The notes under the pieces were generated by a model. That model saw nothing but the letters and a program-made list of their open reading frames with translations. It was not told the DNA's origin and did no database searches. Source: Nymphaea colorata (taxonomy: Eukaryota; Streptophyta; Magnoliopsida; Nymphaeales; Nymphaeaceae). Taken from it: 64,000 nucleotides of DNA. A program made the translations under genes and the position numbers. The stretch is from positions 6,150,001 to 6,214,000 of the forward strand of contig NC_045150.1 in NCBI RefSeq assembly GCF_008831285.2. The letters run 5' to 3'. Shown in pieces: positions 40,741-53,790 of this stretch; position 1 is the stretch's first letter, and each line of letters starts with the position of its first letter.

Positions 40741-42838
40741 TTAGGTATTTGTTGCTCTTGTGTAGATCTGCTGGCTGGAGTGAGCAGAAATCATCCTGAT
40801 GGAGCCTCTAGCCATTAGATCTTTGATTGCTCTACGAGCAAGCGAACCATTAATCTGAACATGCAAGCAAATGAAATTGCTGCGTCAAACTTGTGCATTT
40901 AATAACTGAAGGATGTAACGGAGCGTTAACATTCAATTCAATTCAGGAACGAATACAAGTTTCAAATATAATTTAAGTAATCAGTTAGTTCTTCAGCTAC
41001 TGTAATGATACAATTGAAGAGGCAATAATCATCTCTTAGAATGTTCAGGAAAAGGTATTTTATATTTCATCTCTAAGAACATGTGATCATTATTATCACG
41101 TTTTGGAATGTGCTAATGTTGGACATTTCTAAGCGTTTTGCAGTCATAACTCAAAGTATGAAGATGGTAGTCACATCTTTTTCTTCTAGAGGTCCCTAGT
41201 TTTGCTGTCAATTTTAACATTTAAAGATTTTTTTTTTTGTGGACCTCCTAACGTCATAAGTATGCAGTTGATAGTCACACCTTTTTCTTCTAGAGGTCCC
41301 TAATTTTGTGGTCATTGTAAGGGCTTCTTATTTGACCCACAAACTTGACCGTGTGAATGTGCTTCACATATTTTTGTAGGAATCAGCTTGCATCATACAG
41401 GTATGAGACCTGACAAGTTTTTTTAAGCTGTCATTGTCCAGGTATAAGACCTGAGCAAAGTTTTTAAAAGATCCATATCCAAGAATTTCCAAATATGTTG
41501 AAGGTTCACAAGAATAAGGAGAAAAATCAAATTTTCGGAAGCAGCATGGTAACCAGAATCGGAAATGGATGTTTCTACAGTTTGGATGATTCGACAAAAG
41601 AAAAAAGTATAAAGGGACATGGAAATAGGATGATATTCCGGATCACGTAGAATACTCAACTGAAATAAATAAATAATGGTAAAAGATAACTGAGAAAATG
41701 ATATCATGGCAAGTCAAAGTAAAATGACACGAGAATCAGGATTTTGATGTGCAAAAATATGCACTGGGATTCCTAATGGATCCTAGTTCTTGAACCCCAA
41801 TAAGTGGGATTGCTACTCAAATGATTCCGGTATCTATTGTTTTACCAACGAAAAAACCTGCAGAGGGCGTTTTATAAGACGAACGTTCCGCTGTTTGAAC
41901 ATTTCATAGACTACATGTTTCAAGAACACATTCTTGTTCTACAAAATATGATGTTTATGTTTAAGATTTCATTGTTGGATTTAAGAACAACTTTCATTGA
42001 TACACAATGTCTCTTAAACCAAAAACATGGTATTTTTGTGCCATGTCGATGTTTCTAGATACACGGTATTCCAATAACACAAACGTTCCACTTATCAAAC
42101 GTCCTCGAAGGGACCATGTAAACATGTATAACTCATCCATTAATGGGAATTGACGACAAAAAACATAGTCGGAAGTATTTGTTTGCAAATTGTGTGTGCG
42201 CGTGTCCAGACACGTGCGTATGTGAGTTTCTCTAGTCCATAACTTCAAAAGCAGATCAGAAATCGAATCCCCACGAAGGAAATAATGTCAATGAAAGAAA
42301 AACAGAAAGAAAAGCAGGAGTAAGAGAGGTGGAAAATACCCTCAATCTGTCGGACAAGATCGACGGGGTGATAAGCTTGTACTTGGGGACCTCAGTGAGT
42401 AGTTTATCGTAGCTCCCCTGATCGAACAGGACCATGTTGTTCACCTTCTCCTTCTGCTTTCCTTTGCTCCATTTCTGCACAAACGCAAACCCTCAACCCC
42501 CAAACAAGGACCAGAAAAGGAATACATGAGAAGACGAAGAGGCTTGATAGCTCCTCGAGCGAACCAGACTCCAGAAACAGAAAAACTCTCACCTTCTTCT
42601 TCTGCTTGCCGCCGCCAGATTTCGCGGGCTTTGAAGAAGGCGGAGGACCAGCCTTGTCCTTCTTAGGCGCCTGCCAGAAAGAAGGGAGAACAAAAAGAGA
42701 ACACGAAGGGATCAGATAGCGATTAACCACTGAAGAGGAGCCAGAAAGAAAAAAGATTAGAGATAATTTCGGGATTTTTCAGGGACGAATCAATAGATAT
42801 GAAGGAAACATTCACAAAACAAACAGGAATTCACTCAC

Positions 42839-42841
<3 letters not shown>
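40741..42841 (-). CDS. RPS25: 40S ribosomal protein S25 (eS25)
   Basis: This small-subunit protein of the cytosolic ribosome sits near the head of the 40S particle. Exons on the minus strand are 42839-42841 (only the ATG), 42593-42670, 42340-42474 and 40741-40854, totalling 330 bp or 109 residues, one more than Arabidopsis eS25. The N-terminus is lysine-rich ([13 protein letters not shown], then [13 protein letters not shown]), followed by the winged-helix part [16 protein letters not shown] and [19 protein letters not shown], ending [13 protein letters not shown]. All borders are GT/AG and in phase 0. Putting the start codon alone in exon 1 is common among plant ribosomal protein genes. A CT-repeat leader precedes the ATG. 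Confidence 0.96.

Positions 42842-42888
<47 letters not shown>
42842..42888. promoter_or_regulatory. CT/GA repeat leader of RPS25
   Basis: A run of CT dinucleotides (about 42847-42887 on the plus strand) abuts the RPS25 start codon, so the transcript leader is a long GA run. Similar leaders occur at the other well-identified genes here. Confidence 0.45.
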
Positions 42889-42890
<2 letters not shown>

Positions 42891-44386
42891 GGCGCTCCGG
42901 TCCCTGCGACGCTCAGGTGAGTTGAGTTGGGGGTTTAGGAAATGGGGGCGAGGACGAGAGACGCGAATAATGAGATTTCAGCCCTAGATTTGCAAAGAGA
43001 CCCCTGCCGCTGGCTATTTTTCAAAAATACGGCAGCTTTATCTCCGATAATTCCTTTTATGAAAACTACCCAACTGAACGCAAACGAGGGACTCGACTCA
43101 GGCTCGAATTCAGGCCAAAAAAAAAATGCACCGGAAGATAAGTCTGGGTTAACTCGATCATTTTTTAAATATTTGTTTTATTAATTTATATATATATATA
43201 TATAATATTTTATTATAATTAATTGTATTTATATATTATTTTATATTAAAAATATATATTTTTAATTTAATCGAGCCAAATTGGAGCTCAAATTTTAATA
43301 GTCGGGCCAAATTCGAACCAGAGTTCCAGGCTTGGCCCAAGCCCAGCTCTTTATCAAGTTAGGCTGGGTTGAGCTGGCCCAATGCTTAGGCTTAACTACG
43401 AAGCAATTAAAAAGTATAAATTCTACTTTAATTTTAATCTAATTTGAAAGTCCCTGGGATATAATGAGATTAAAATTTAGATTCATGCATAAAAAAAAAA
43501 CTGAAGCTATTTAATTTTCAATTCAAAATGTCCAATTAGTCCAGTATAACATTTTTATAACCAATCCAAAAATTCATAAATACGGTTTAAATTCACAACT
43601 TCACTCGAGACCTAACGGAATCATTTAAATTTTGCTATCTGTGCATTTTTTATCATATGGACCCTTGGTCGGCTTATATAGAGAAGTCGTAAGAGGGAGA
43701 AACATCAAAAGGGATTGCTTTGTTGAAGGATTTTGTAGGTTCATTGTTCAGGGTTTGATGGAAGAAGAGAATTTCCTATGATTATTGTTAGCATGGAATG
43801 AGTCAATCATTCACTTTGGCATTTTATTGAAAAAAAATGTTGATATTGTTTTCATTGATAAAAATTTTGATCTTTGGCAAGTATCATGATCATCCAATAA
43901 AAAGGGTTTCAGTTTACTCAAATTAACAATTTCAACACTTATAGATTCTTAAAAATGATTGCAAACTTTGCCTACTTCTAACCCATCCTCCTAACAATCT
44001 TGCTTTTAACCCAAAAAAATTAAGAACCAAGACAACAACTAATCTCAGCTACCACCCTTATATGTCACCAAAGGTTCATCCTAATTTTTCATACGGCAGG
44101 CTCTACCCCCTCGATTTAAGACATACATGTCCGTGTGTGTGTGACTTTCAAGTACTGTCACGACTCAGCCTACTCTAACACTGGGCTCGGCTCATAGTTT
44201 GGTATATCCAAACTTGCTTCTTAATATTTTTTATTAAAACCTAAAAAAGGCTAGGAACCAAGACATCCAATCACTCAATCAGTCTCTCATATGTCCCTGA
44301 AATGTTCCTAAAGATTCATCTAAATCTTCAATAAGGAGCTAAATTTACACTATACCCTGTTAAAGGATAACTAATCACTCAATGTA

Positions 44387-44567
44387 GTGTAGGAGTTTAG
44401 TCTCATATCAAAGATTATAATGAATCTTTGATGATACACAAGGAAGCCGATTGAGTGATTCATTATCATCGTTCTTTTGAGTTTGGAATTGAAGTTGTTG
44501 GAGGGTAGGTTGAATCCGTCAAACCAAGAGTTCGAACTGAGTGTGAGAGTGGATTGAGTTGTGACAA
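44387..44567 (+). mobile_element. Old relic of the TRIM-like LTR
   Basis: GTAGGAGTTTAGTCTCATATCAAAGATTATAATGAATC, then a GGAATTGAAGTTGTTGGAGG stretch, CCGTCAAACCAAGAG and a final TTGTGACA follow the same order as the LTRs at 36501-37122, with many substitutions. It appears to be a solo copy. Confidence 0.45.
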
Positions 44568-44899
44568 CTGGCCAATTGAACATTTTCATTTATAAATGTG
44601 GATGTCAAACTTATGAATGGGCATATTCCGAAAAAAGCGACTTAGACATTATATGAATTTGAACTTGAAGCTCCTCCCTCTTATGGTCATAAGACATAAG
44701 TGCCATTCAGGGAAAACAAGTGAAGACAAAAGATAATGCATTACCTTTTTTTTATATATTTTATTTGATGTGCATATCATCAACTTGGCGACACAGTTTT
44801 GGATGCATTGCAGTGAATTCTGGTGGAATTTCCATTGGAAAGGAACCCAGCATAACAAAATTCGTAGTTGGCTTTGCTCTGGGATTCCATAGAGCAGTG

Positions 44900-45250
44900 G
44901 AGTCATTTATGATGATAGATGGATTGAAATCAGCATTTCTTCGTGGTGCAAGGGCAGCAAAAGAGGAGTGGCAGGCCTCATTAGAGACATCTCTGGAGGG
45001 TTCCGGTTTGGCTTGGCTTGCTAGTTCGGGAACAACACAGGGTGGTGGGAGACCGAGGTTCTTCTGAAATGCATTGGTCACTTGGTGAACATTTAAGATA
45101 ACTCTAGGCGCATTTATTTGCAGGCAAATGATGAAGATTGGAAGTAGCACTTATGCAACATCGCTGAACATCAAACAAAAACTGCAAATCTTTTTATGGA
45201 GAGCAACATCTTTCTTAATCGGCTTTCCATTAGCAAGGGATGGCCGCTTG
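44900..45250 (+). pseudogene. Possible LINE fragment (RNase H / zf-RVT like)
   Basis: In the plus strand one frame near 44950-45050 reads KRGVAGLIRDISGGFRFGLA, reminiscent of the start of plant LINE RNase H domains (GVGGLIRDSDG type). A second frame near 45150-45210 reads LNIKQKLQIFLWRAT, reminiscent of the zf-RVT motif (IPxKVKIFLWRA). The order is not the usual one and both are short, so this is weak. Confidence 0.3.
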
Positions 45251-46823
45251 CTGAAGCTACTCACCTTTTGTTTACTGTTCCGGTCAATGGTTTGTATAGG
45301 AAATGGATTTCCCATGACAACATGTGAGATCCATTTAACTAAAGTCACACTATTAGTTGAGGTTGTGTGGGGACCCTTTTTTGTTGTATATATTACCTCA
45401 TTTTGTTGCAATAAAAGGTTGAGTGCCTAACCCCACAGCCATTGTCCGGAATATGTGATAAGGAACTACTAACAAAAAGTCAATAACAAATGGTCTCTTA
45501 GTTTTCAAACATATTATGCAACATCTTCAAAAAATTCAGAAACAATTTATCTCAATAAAAAATTTGAAATATATCCAAATGATAAGTTTAGCCTCTTTAT
45601 TATTTTTTTTTATTTATTAAAATTTAGGTGCTATCTTTGGTAGCCAAGTCATATAAATAAGGTATGTCACTCCTTATTTGCAATTATAGAATATTGAATA
45701 AAGTTGAAAAATAATTATTTCGGTAGCTCTCAAAATTTTAAAACTATAATTCAGCCCTTCTCAAGAAAAATTTCTAGTTTTGCCCCTGGGTATGCCTCAA
45801 GTATGCGAATAAAAAACATGTATATACATGGTAGAAAATGTGGGTATGAGAGTATAACAAAGCATATATGTATGCAAAATAACACAAAAAAAAAAATCAA
45901 AATCAAAGCATCATTTAAATAAACATGTGATATAGAAAAACATTACATGTTAATGAACAATAATGGTAAAAACAAAACGAAAGCCGATTTCAAAAAAAAT
46001 AAATCAAGTAAAATTAAGCATTTTCAATCCGTTTTGAATTAAAAAAAATACTCAAGTGTGTCCAAGCACCAACTCTAAGTATAAGTACAACGACATAAGT
46101 TCATAGAAGTACTCATGTGACTTAGCTCTCTACTTTGCTTGATAATTCTCATCTAGTGAGCTACAACTCCAGTGTGGTTGTGAAGTACTTTGTTACTCTG
46201 TTAAGCATTAATTCTATCACCTTCACCAGCACCCAACCTACCTCCTCTAAGGGTGCATTATACAACTACTTATACTCAAAGTAGAATATTTGAAATTCGA
46301 AAATAAGCAACATATAAAGGGATCTAAATAACGCTCTAAGGAAAGATTTGTGGGGTCTTTCCCAATCGATGCCTCAAGGGTCCATGCAGTTGATGTGATG
46401 GTGCAACATACATGATTGAAGAGAGTTGGGTTCCGTGGCTAAGGTTGCAAATGAGTCCAGGGGTAGAGCTAAGATATGGCTCGCATCGGCCCTGACCCAA
46501 TCTAAAAAGAAAAAAGAAATTAAATTTTAGCAATTTTACTTGTTTTATATTAAAATTTTGAAAAAATGATATTTCGGCACTAATCAAAATTTAAAAACTT
46601 TAATTTGACCCATCACATGAATTTTTTTTTTTGTTTCATCCCTGCAAACAACTGATAAATCATGTCTTAATCATGCACAAACATGTTCTGTCTGACCTGG
46701 CTGCATGTAGGCTTGAGCTTGGCATGGGTTGGAGGAAGTTCGCTACACGCCTCGTTCCAAGTGCTTGTTATATATGGGCTGGTGTGGGGAGTTGCTTCAA
46801 TGTCTTCTTATTTTCATATTACT

Positions 46824-46826
<3 letters not shown>

Positions 46827-46862
<36 letters not shown>
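46827..46862. repeat. (AAT)n microsatellite
   Basis: About twelve ATA/AAT trinucleotides in a row, adjoining the right side of an old MITE-like fragment. Confidence 0.9.
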
Positions 46863-47225
46863 TGAGCCACTATACTATATTCAACGGTTTTTAAACAATG
46901 AAAAAAAAAACCAGACACTTAGCACTTTGGAATGAGGAATGTAGTACTCAAATGTCCGGCCGAACAAGAACTCCAATAACCCCACACTCAAAGCATCAAA
47001 CCCCTAAAAAAAAACTGAAACTTTCTCCCTTATCTTGCGTTTGAATGGAGGAAAATTTCCTGAACACTTTTCCCCCGTTATGATGTTTTAAGTCAACAGG
47101 AAGCGGAATATATATTAAAGTGACGTATATTTTAGAAAATGAACGTTTGATTGAAAGGTAAGGCGATACTTTTTTATACTATAAAAAGATGGCATATATT
47201 ATTCTTATTCGTAATTTTACCTAGA

Positions 47226-47470
47226 TTTTGTTACAGCTCTAAACTTAGTAACAATTTAGCGGAGAAAATTTTGTCGCAGCTCTAAGCGAATTACAACTTA
47301 ACACAGAAAATTTTGTCGCAGCTCTAAGCGAATTACAACTTAACACAGAAAATTTTGTCGCAGCTCTAAGCGAATTACAACTTAACACAGAAAATTTTGT
47401 CGCAGCTCTAAGCGAATTACAACTTAACACAGAAAATTTTGTCGCAGCTCTAAACAGTTTAGCGAGAAAA
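47226..47470. repeat. 42-bp minisatellite upstream of VAMP714
   Basis: Four identical 42-bp units (starting TTTTGTCGCAGCTCTAAGCG at 47269, 47311, 47353 and 47395) lie between a degenerate first unit (47226-47268) and a partial last unit (47437-47470). The perfect identity of the inner copies and divergence of the outer ones are typical of recent internal expansion. The array ends about 470 bp before the VAMP714 start codon. On the minus strand it is open as a 14-residue repeat, but that is most likely a by-product of the period being divisible by three. Confidence 0.93.
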
Positions 47471-47899
47471 GGAAGAAGGCTAGTGGGGTCCTTCTCCACT
47501 GAGCCGAATTATTTAAGCGAATGTTTGAGAACAATAGCGGATGGTGGCCGTGTGACGTGTTTGAAGCACGGGGAAACGGCAATTTCCGGTTCCGAGCCGT
47601 TTCAAATGATCTGATTCCGGTTCGAGACTGATCACTCGAGTTCAAATTACCATAAGACGAGTCTAGGGGGCATCCCTACTCTGGCAGGTGGTGGACTGTC
47701 CGGTGGTTTGCCGGCGGATGCGTTCTTGGTTTTCGAGGGGACGGATTAGGAGAAGGGAGGTAGAGAGGACAATCGCGCACCACAGTAGACGATCACAAGT
47801 CTCTCCCTGCTTTTTCTCTTTTATTTTCTTCTCTGCAGGTTCCTCGATGACATCGTCTTCCTCTTCTTCTTGTTGAGATTCCTTCCTCCGATCTCCATC

Positions 47900-47939
47900 C
47901 GGGAGCGGGACCCCTCTCTCTTTCTCTCCCTCGATAGAC
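47900..47939 (+). promoter_or_regulatory. CT-rich leader of VAMP714
   Basis: CCCCTCTCTCTTTCTCTCCC directly precedes the start codon. It is shorter and less regular than the leaders of RPS25 and CPA but of the same kind. Confidence 0.35.
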
Positions 47940-50900
47940 ATGGCGATCCTCTACGCGGTGGTTGCCAGGGGTAACGTGGTGCTGGCGGAATTCAGCGCAG
48001 CCACCGGCAACGCCGGGGCGGTCGCCCGGAGGATCTTGGAGAAGTTGCCGGCGGAGGCCGACTCCAGGCTCTGCTTCTCCCAGGACCGATATATCTTCCA
48101 TATCCTCAGATCCGATGGGCTCACCTTTGTATGCATGGCCAACGATACCTTCGGCCGTGAGTTTCCTTTTCGCGTTCGCTACCCTTTTTTTCTTTATTTG
48201 GGCTTCAAAATTCCCGTCAATCGGATCCGGACGAAATAGAACTAGCTAATACTTTTGTTTTTAGTGTTTGATGAAACTTCTCATTGCCCAATTTTGATTT
48301 TCTATGTGCTTCTTGCGACAGAATCTTATAATGAAAAAGGATTGAGCTTGAGACTATCCCCATTTCATCCTTGAGATTATATTAAGTGATAACTTTGTTG
48401 CTGACTCGGTTCTTTTGAAATTTAAGGTTTTGCTTGGTCATCGAGACCTCAACTTGTTAGAATTATTATTTAAGCTCTTCTTTTTCCGGAGGTTAGTTCC
48501 TAGGCTGGTGCATAGAGTGTAGTGCGAGTTTTTCCTTTTTGTAGATTTTGGTCTCGACGAACTAAGAAAACCTTGTGCATGATGTTATTGTAGTGTATCC
48601 CTTGGTTTTTGTGAGTGTCTTTTATGTTGCTTTAGCAGACATGTAAATTGATGACGGGTTAAAGGGACTATAACTTCCTAGTTATTACGACGCTGGCTGT
48701 TGGCTATAATGCCTTGGAGATTGAGGAGAGCTTCTCTTTGTTGTGATTGTTCTTTTATAGCAAAGTTAGTTACCTTTTCTTCTTCCTGGTAAATTGGTGA
48801 GCCTGTTCAAGTCATCCAGGTATCTATTCAGGGTGTGCGATAGTAATTTTAGTGGCTTCTCAGTCTGCCTTGTTAATTTTCTGCCATTTCAGCAATTGAT
48901 ACCAAGAGCGTGGCTTTGTTGATCTTGGGAAGGGGGAAGAGCGAAAATGTGTTGGACTGTCCCTTACAAGAATATGAATAGTGTACAGCTCTTTTTTGCA
49001 TGTACCGAAATTGTGAAATGGATGATCCACCACTCAAAGGTTTAGGTTTGCAAGTTTTGTTTTTCCATTTCATTGTGGTGCCATGCTGAAATCGGAGGAT
49101 GCTGAGAATGATCATACCGATAGTAAACAATCTAATGAGTACTCAGTGTATGATTGTTCTGCAGCTACTTTCTTGAGAGTCTTTGTCTTGATGGGCTCTT
49201 TCACAATTCCGAATTATAAGCACTATATGAAAACGAAAAAAAGGACAGAGTAAGCAACAAAGCTAACGAAGAGAAGGATAAACACAATATGCACGCTGAA
49301 GTCTTTGAATTTCTATGTTGTGCTTGTATACACTTGCTTGTAAACTATTTGATAGGAGCAGAACGTTTTTATGGTTTACATTTTGCAGTAGTTGACAGGG
49401 ATAGGTAAAAGCGCAATCCTGTTTGTTAAATATATTCATCATTTTGGATTTCACGGTTTTTTTAATGATTTTTAGAGAAATGATGTGCTGCAATAGTTAG
49501 AACCATCACTGATGCAGCTGAACTGTGGATGGTACGGCTGAACAATGGATAGTATATCTGGTTGGTTATGAGTGTAAATTGTGCATGTGATCCAATTAGT
49601 TAGGCACCCTTTTTAGGTAGCTGAGTCCATTTAAGTACAATTTTGGTACTACCGGTTGATAGTACAATGAATGGGCTTTCATATCCTTTTACATTGATTC
49701 ACTTCGGAGTTTTCCCTAGCTGTAATAAATATTTGGCTTACTTCTCTTAAACAAAAAGTGGACCAGTGTAATTCCTAGGCAAAAACAATGGGATTATAAT
49801 CTAAAAACAGAATATAAGCCCATTTCTGGAAGATGGGGTCATCTAAGTGTTCTTATTCCCTTGGACTTTCCTTTGTGAAAGTCACAGCACATGAAACTCC
49901 AGCTCTGCTACCTAGGTTCTCGATCTGAAAAACATACTGCCAAAAGGTTGGATATTCAATCGTATGGATATGTGGAGAAGTTGGACCAAGTTAGGAAATG
50001 CATCAACAATTTATAGCTGCACATGCACACATATTTGTGGATAAATTTTTACATAGATAAGCTGAACTTGACCTAGGTGTAATCTACTGGAACTGGAAGA
50101 TATCTTGTCGTAGGGAATGCATAATTTGTCAAAGAGGAGATTGGGGATGGATAAATGATTTGTGAAATGTTAATTCATAATTCTGCTGAAGTTTTTGTGT
50201 GCTCTCTTTTGTTGTGCTTCATGTGCCTTCATTCTGCTCCGTTAAGTGCCATTTTGCCTGTGTAATCTGAAAAAGAGAAACTCATATGGCATCTTCACCA
50301 TTGAAAATATGCCATGATTGAGTTTACTTTTTCAGTTTGTGTTTCAGATGCCTGCATATTCAGTCTCTGGGCATTCTTCTTTCATTTTCTGTTTTGAATT
50401 TTAAGAGATATTGGAAGTTCTACTCCTGCTTGAGTAGCTTACAACTGGTACTTATGGTTTAGATGTTCTTTTTCTCCATGTGCATGTCATTATTTTGTGT
50501 TGTAATAGTTCTTGATTTTGATGGTTTGTCTCAGGACGCATCCCATTTGCATATTTGGAGGACATTCATACGAGATTTTTGAAAAATTATGGCAAAGTTG
50601 CTCATTCAGCTCCACCGTATGCGATGAATGATGAGTTCTCCAGAATCTTGCATCAACTTATGGAATTCTATTCTAGTAACCCAAGTGCAGATACTCTCAG
50701 CCGTGTGCGCAGTGAAGTTGGTGAGGTAAATATTCTCCTTAGAATTGACATATTTGTTCTATGAAGAAGATGGCAAGAATGCAACCTTTTGTCTGCTGAC
50801 ATTGTGCATAATCAGAAGAAAGGTTCCTACCATTTTAGTTCCAAGTAGCATGGATACAGAAAACTTCATGAAACCTCTTCTGTTATTTGAGTCCTTTTGT

Positions 50901-52154
50901 TTTCTGTGTTTCCTTTCTGTTCATCATTGACTTATGGCCAATGGACAAATCTATGTCTAACATTTGCATTTTTACGATGAGTTAAGCTTGGCCAGCTGCT
51001 TATTATAGTTGTCCAGTCAGCAAGTGGTTTATGTTATGCTATTAGGGAGAAGAAACACCTGAATGTGGTTATGCACCATTCTGTTGTCATTCCTCTCTCG
51101 TCATTTCATTAGAAAGAAAAGCATTATTGTTAATAAATTTAACGTCAAGCACCAATTTTGAAAGCTCAAATAAACAGTAAGATTTCTCAGTAGCTATAAA
51201 GTGGAGATGAACTTGTAAATGGCTCATGTGTAGGGATTAATCTGGAAAATACCTTTTCTATCCAGTGATGCCAACTATTTTATTTCATTTCCTATTCTGT
51301 CTCCCTGAAAAGTGGATTTTATGTCCTCGGCTCTCTGTGGAGTTGGACTGAAATCTCAATTTTTTTTTTCAGGTACATGCTATCATGGTGGAAAATATTG
51401 AGAAAGTCCTTGACAGAGGTGAGCGGATTGAACTTCTTGTTGATAAAACAGCAACCATGCAAGATAATGCATTTCATTTCAAGAAGCAGTCAAGACGTCT
51501 TCGCCAGGCTCTGTGGATGAAGAATGTAAAGCTCATGTAAGTAGTTTATTTATTCTGTTTCTGAGTGTTGTCATGAAGCTGCTTAAGAGATCCATGTGAT
51601 TGAACTTGCCAACTGTCTGCACTATGTCAGATACTTGACAAGCATCACTCGTTGATTGTTCCATCCGCATCATTTGATATGGCATGGAAACTTTGTGGCA
51701 GATCTCTGAAGCTGATCTTCAGGATTAGAGGTTTGGCAGGTGCCTAATACAGATTTTACCTCCTAACATTACAGATCATTTGGTTATATCTATTGCAAAT
51801 TTGCAACTGATACTTCTAGTAGGTAACTAAGCCTTTATCTTAGAGCAATTCAGGAGACTTGTATAGATCCAAATCACCAATTTATAGCCATCTCCCATGT
51901 CCATATTTACGGCTGTACATAGGCCAATTCTAAGCTTCTAGGATGACAACGAATGCTGGAGAAGCTTCAAACCAACTGCAAATATCTATTTCTCAGTGCT
52001 TTGCAGCAGGCATGTTTCTGAAAATTAGATCATCTGGTTTTGAGCACTTGTTCTCTGTTACAGGGCTTCAATGACTTGCGTGATCGTGGTGGTATTGTAC
52101 ATAATTATCGCTGCAATTTGTGGTGGCATCACACTGAAGTCATGCCGATCTTGA
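47940..52154 (+). CDS. VAMP714: Longin R-SNARE, VAMP71 group (VAMP714-like)
   Basis: Vesicle-associated membrane proteins of this group pair with Q-SNAREs to fuse vesicles with vacuolar or late endosomal/Golgi membranes. Exons 47940-48156, 50535-50725, 51373-51536 and 52064-52154 total 663 bp, 220 residues; Arabidopsis VAMP714 is about the same length. The longin domain (about residues 1-120) starts MAILYAVVARGNVVLAEFSA and includes FSQDRYIFHILRSDGLTF. The R-SNARE helix follows, with the zero-layer arginine at Arg151 in VLDRGER and DKTATMQD. A C-terminal membrane anchor (about 193-210) is followed by GGITLKSCRS. Intron 1 is 2.4 kb with no recognised element. Two features in the similarity (RILEKL early and CGGIT at the end) favour VAMP714 over VAMP711-713. 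Confidence 0.95.
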
Positions 52155-53030
52155 ATGTATATTTATCTTGGGTCGAGTTACATGTGATATGCGTCTTTGG
52201 TGTTCATTACTTCTAAGCGGCATTGCAGTTTGGGGATTTCATCTTCAAGTTTATAAGTTGAAATGTTGGCTTCTTGCTTGCCGCGGCCATCCTGGTGTGT
52301 TTGCCTGATGGCTATGCGCATTTCCAGCATTGAAGCCCCGGTCTGCCTGCGTTTGTATCGTCAGCTTCTTGTAGATCTTGGGTTCCCTTGTATATTCAGA
52401 GTGGTAGTTAGTTGCTCCATGCAATTGTTTTTATCCAATCGCCATAAAATGCAGAGTCCGGGTTCTCTTTGTTGACTCCTTCTGTTCGTTTCAAAATTAA
52501 TTGGTTGTTCTGTTTATTCAATTTTCTTTCTGGATTAGTATTAGATATGTGGAAAATGTTAAGCCGTTCAATGGTCTATATAAAGCGCGGTTATCTGTTT
52601 TGAGTCCAAGCTAGTGGTACGCGTTGTGTCTGTCAAATTTGCAATAGAAAATGTTGTTTATTCCGTATAGGTAAACTGGATCTTGCATGTCCTCCATTGT
52701 CGGTTGATGCACCTTATTAGACTGCAGTCCAAAACGGTTCTACTTTTTAAAATGTTTTAACTGGACCTAGTCTTCTTACCTTTCTCACCTGGCTTAAACG
52801 TATCAACTCCAACCTAACCGGCCACCTTTCTTTCGCCTCTTTCTCTAAACAGGCTACGTTGACCAATCCAATTCTGACTGTTGGCTAGTTTGAGACAGTA
52901 TCAACTTAATTTCCTAAGGGAATCAAGTCAAAATAGATCCAGATATATATTTGAACTATCGGCCTTTGACTTCGTTTTGCTGTGCCTTTTGACTGGGGGC
53001 TTAGTCAGCTCATGGTTCGACACACACGCA

Positions 53031-53033
<3 letters not shown>

Positions 53034-53065
<32 letters not shown>

Positions 53066-53083
53066 ATCTATCTATCTATCTAT
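53034..53083. repeat. (TA)n(TATC)n microsatellite
   Basis: A TA run passes into five or so TATC tetranucleotides. Confidence 0.9.
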
Positions 53084-53634
53084 GGACCAATATTCCATAT
53101 TCAAACAGGTGGCAACTGCTGATTTTTTTTTTTTTGTATTCTTAAAGTAACATAATATTTTCAAGATTTTAAATTTTTAAAAATGTATATAATTTTGCCA
53201 GTTCAGTTGAATTAGCTGTAAGTTCAATTAGATTCAATTTCCAGTTTTAGTATCACCAACGAACATCATTCTTCTAAACAGTCTTCTAAACCCAATGACG
53301 GCTCAACTCCATCACTTTCGATCTGTCTCATTGGATACTCAGCCTGAATTTGTTTTAATAATAATTTTCAAAAGGAAAAAAATATTATATAACTTGCCTT
53401 TTAAACATCAAAGCTGTAGAATGGCCAGATTATAGCCATAAACTGGTTATATTTCACGTGCAGTTTAGAAACTTAATATGTGAAATAATTCTGATTACTT
53501 ATGTTCCAATAAATTGGAATTAACCAACCCAGTTGAGATGATAAAAACGTAATAAAACTAACGGTCAGACTGATAAAAGATCCCAGTTCGATTGGTAAAG
53601 AACCCAGCCAGCAATCGCAAAAAAATGAACCAGA

Positions 53635-53790
53635 GAGAGAAGCTTGCATCGATGCTGGAAATGCAAGATTCCTTTACTCAATTTGGAATGAAAGGAAGAA
53701 GAAGAAGAGAGAGAGAGAAGCTTGCATCGATGCTGGGAATGCAAGATTCCTTTACTCAATTTGGCATGAAAGGAAGAAGAAGAAGAAGAG
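53635..53790. repeat. 78-bp tandem duplication with purine-rich spacer
   Basis: AGCTTGCATCGATGCTGG followed by AATGCAAGATTCCTTTACTC occurs at 53641 and again at 53719. Copies differ at a few positions and are joined by GAAGAAGAAGAGAGAG sequence. It is open in one frame on each strand, but I see no splice or domain evidence for a gene. Confidence 0.85.

Larger units (their letters stand above)
42889..47225. other. Spacer between RPS25 and VAMP714, repeat relics
   Basis: No intact gene is supported. The stretch holds AT-rich repeats with TCGAGCC and GGGCC motifs (43080-43400), a TRIM-like LTR relic (44387-44567), a possible LINE relic (44900-45250), old pieces of the GGCGGAGCC MITE family (45620-45795, 46455-46640) and an AAT microsatellite. 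RPS25 (leftward) and VAMP714 (rightward) are divergent, so their promoters lie at the two ends. Confidence 0.5.

Noticed and set aside
40855-42339. Possible snoRNA in RPS25 intron 3
   Set aside because: Ribosomal protein introns often host snoRNAs, but I could not find a paired set of C/D or H/ACA boxes with a closing stem.
47226-47470. Regular 42-bp repeats resembling a CRISPR-like layout
   Set aside because: The units are directly adjacent with no unique spacers, and the host is a plant. This is an ordinary minisatellite.
48873-49493. Short frames in VAMP714 intron 1
   Set aside because: They are antisense or intronic, lack domains and have no splice partners.
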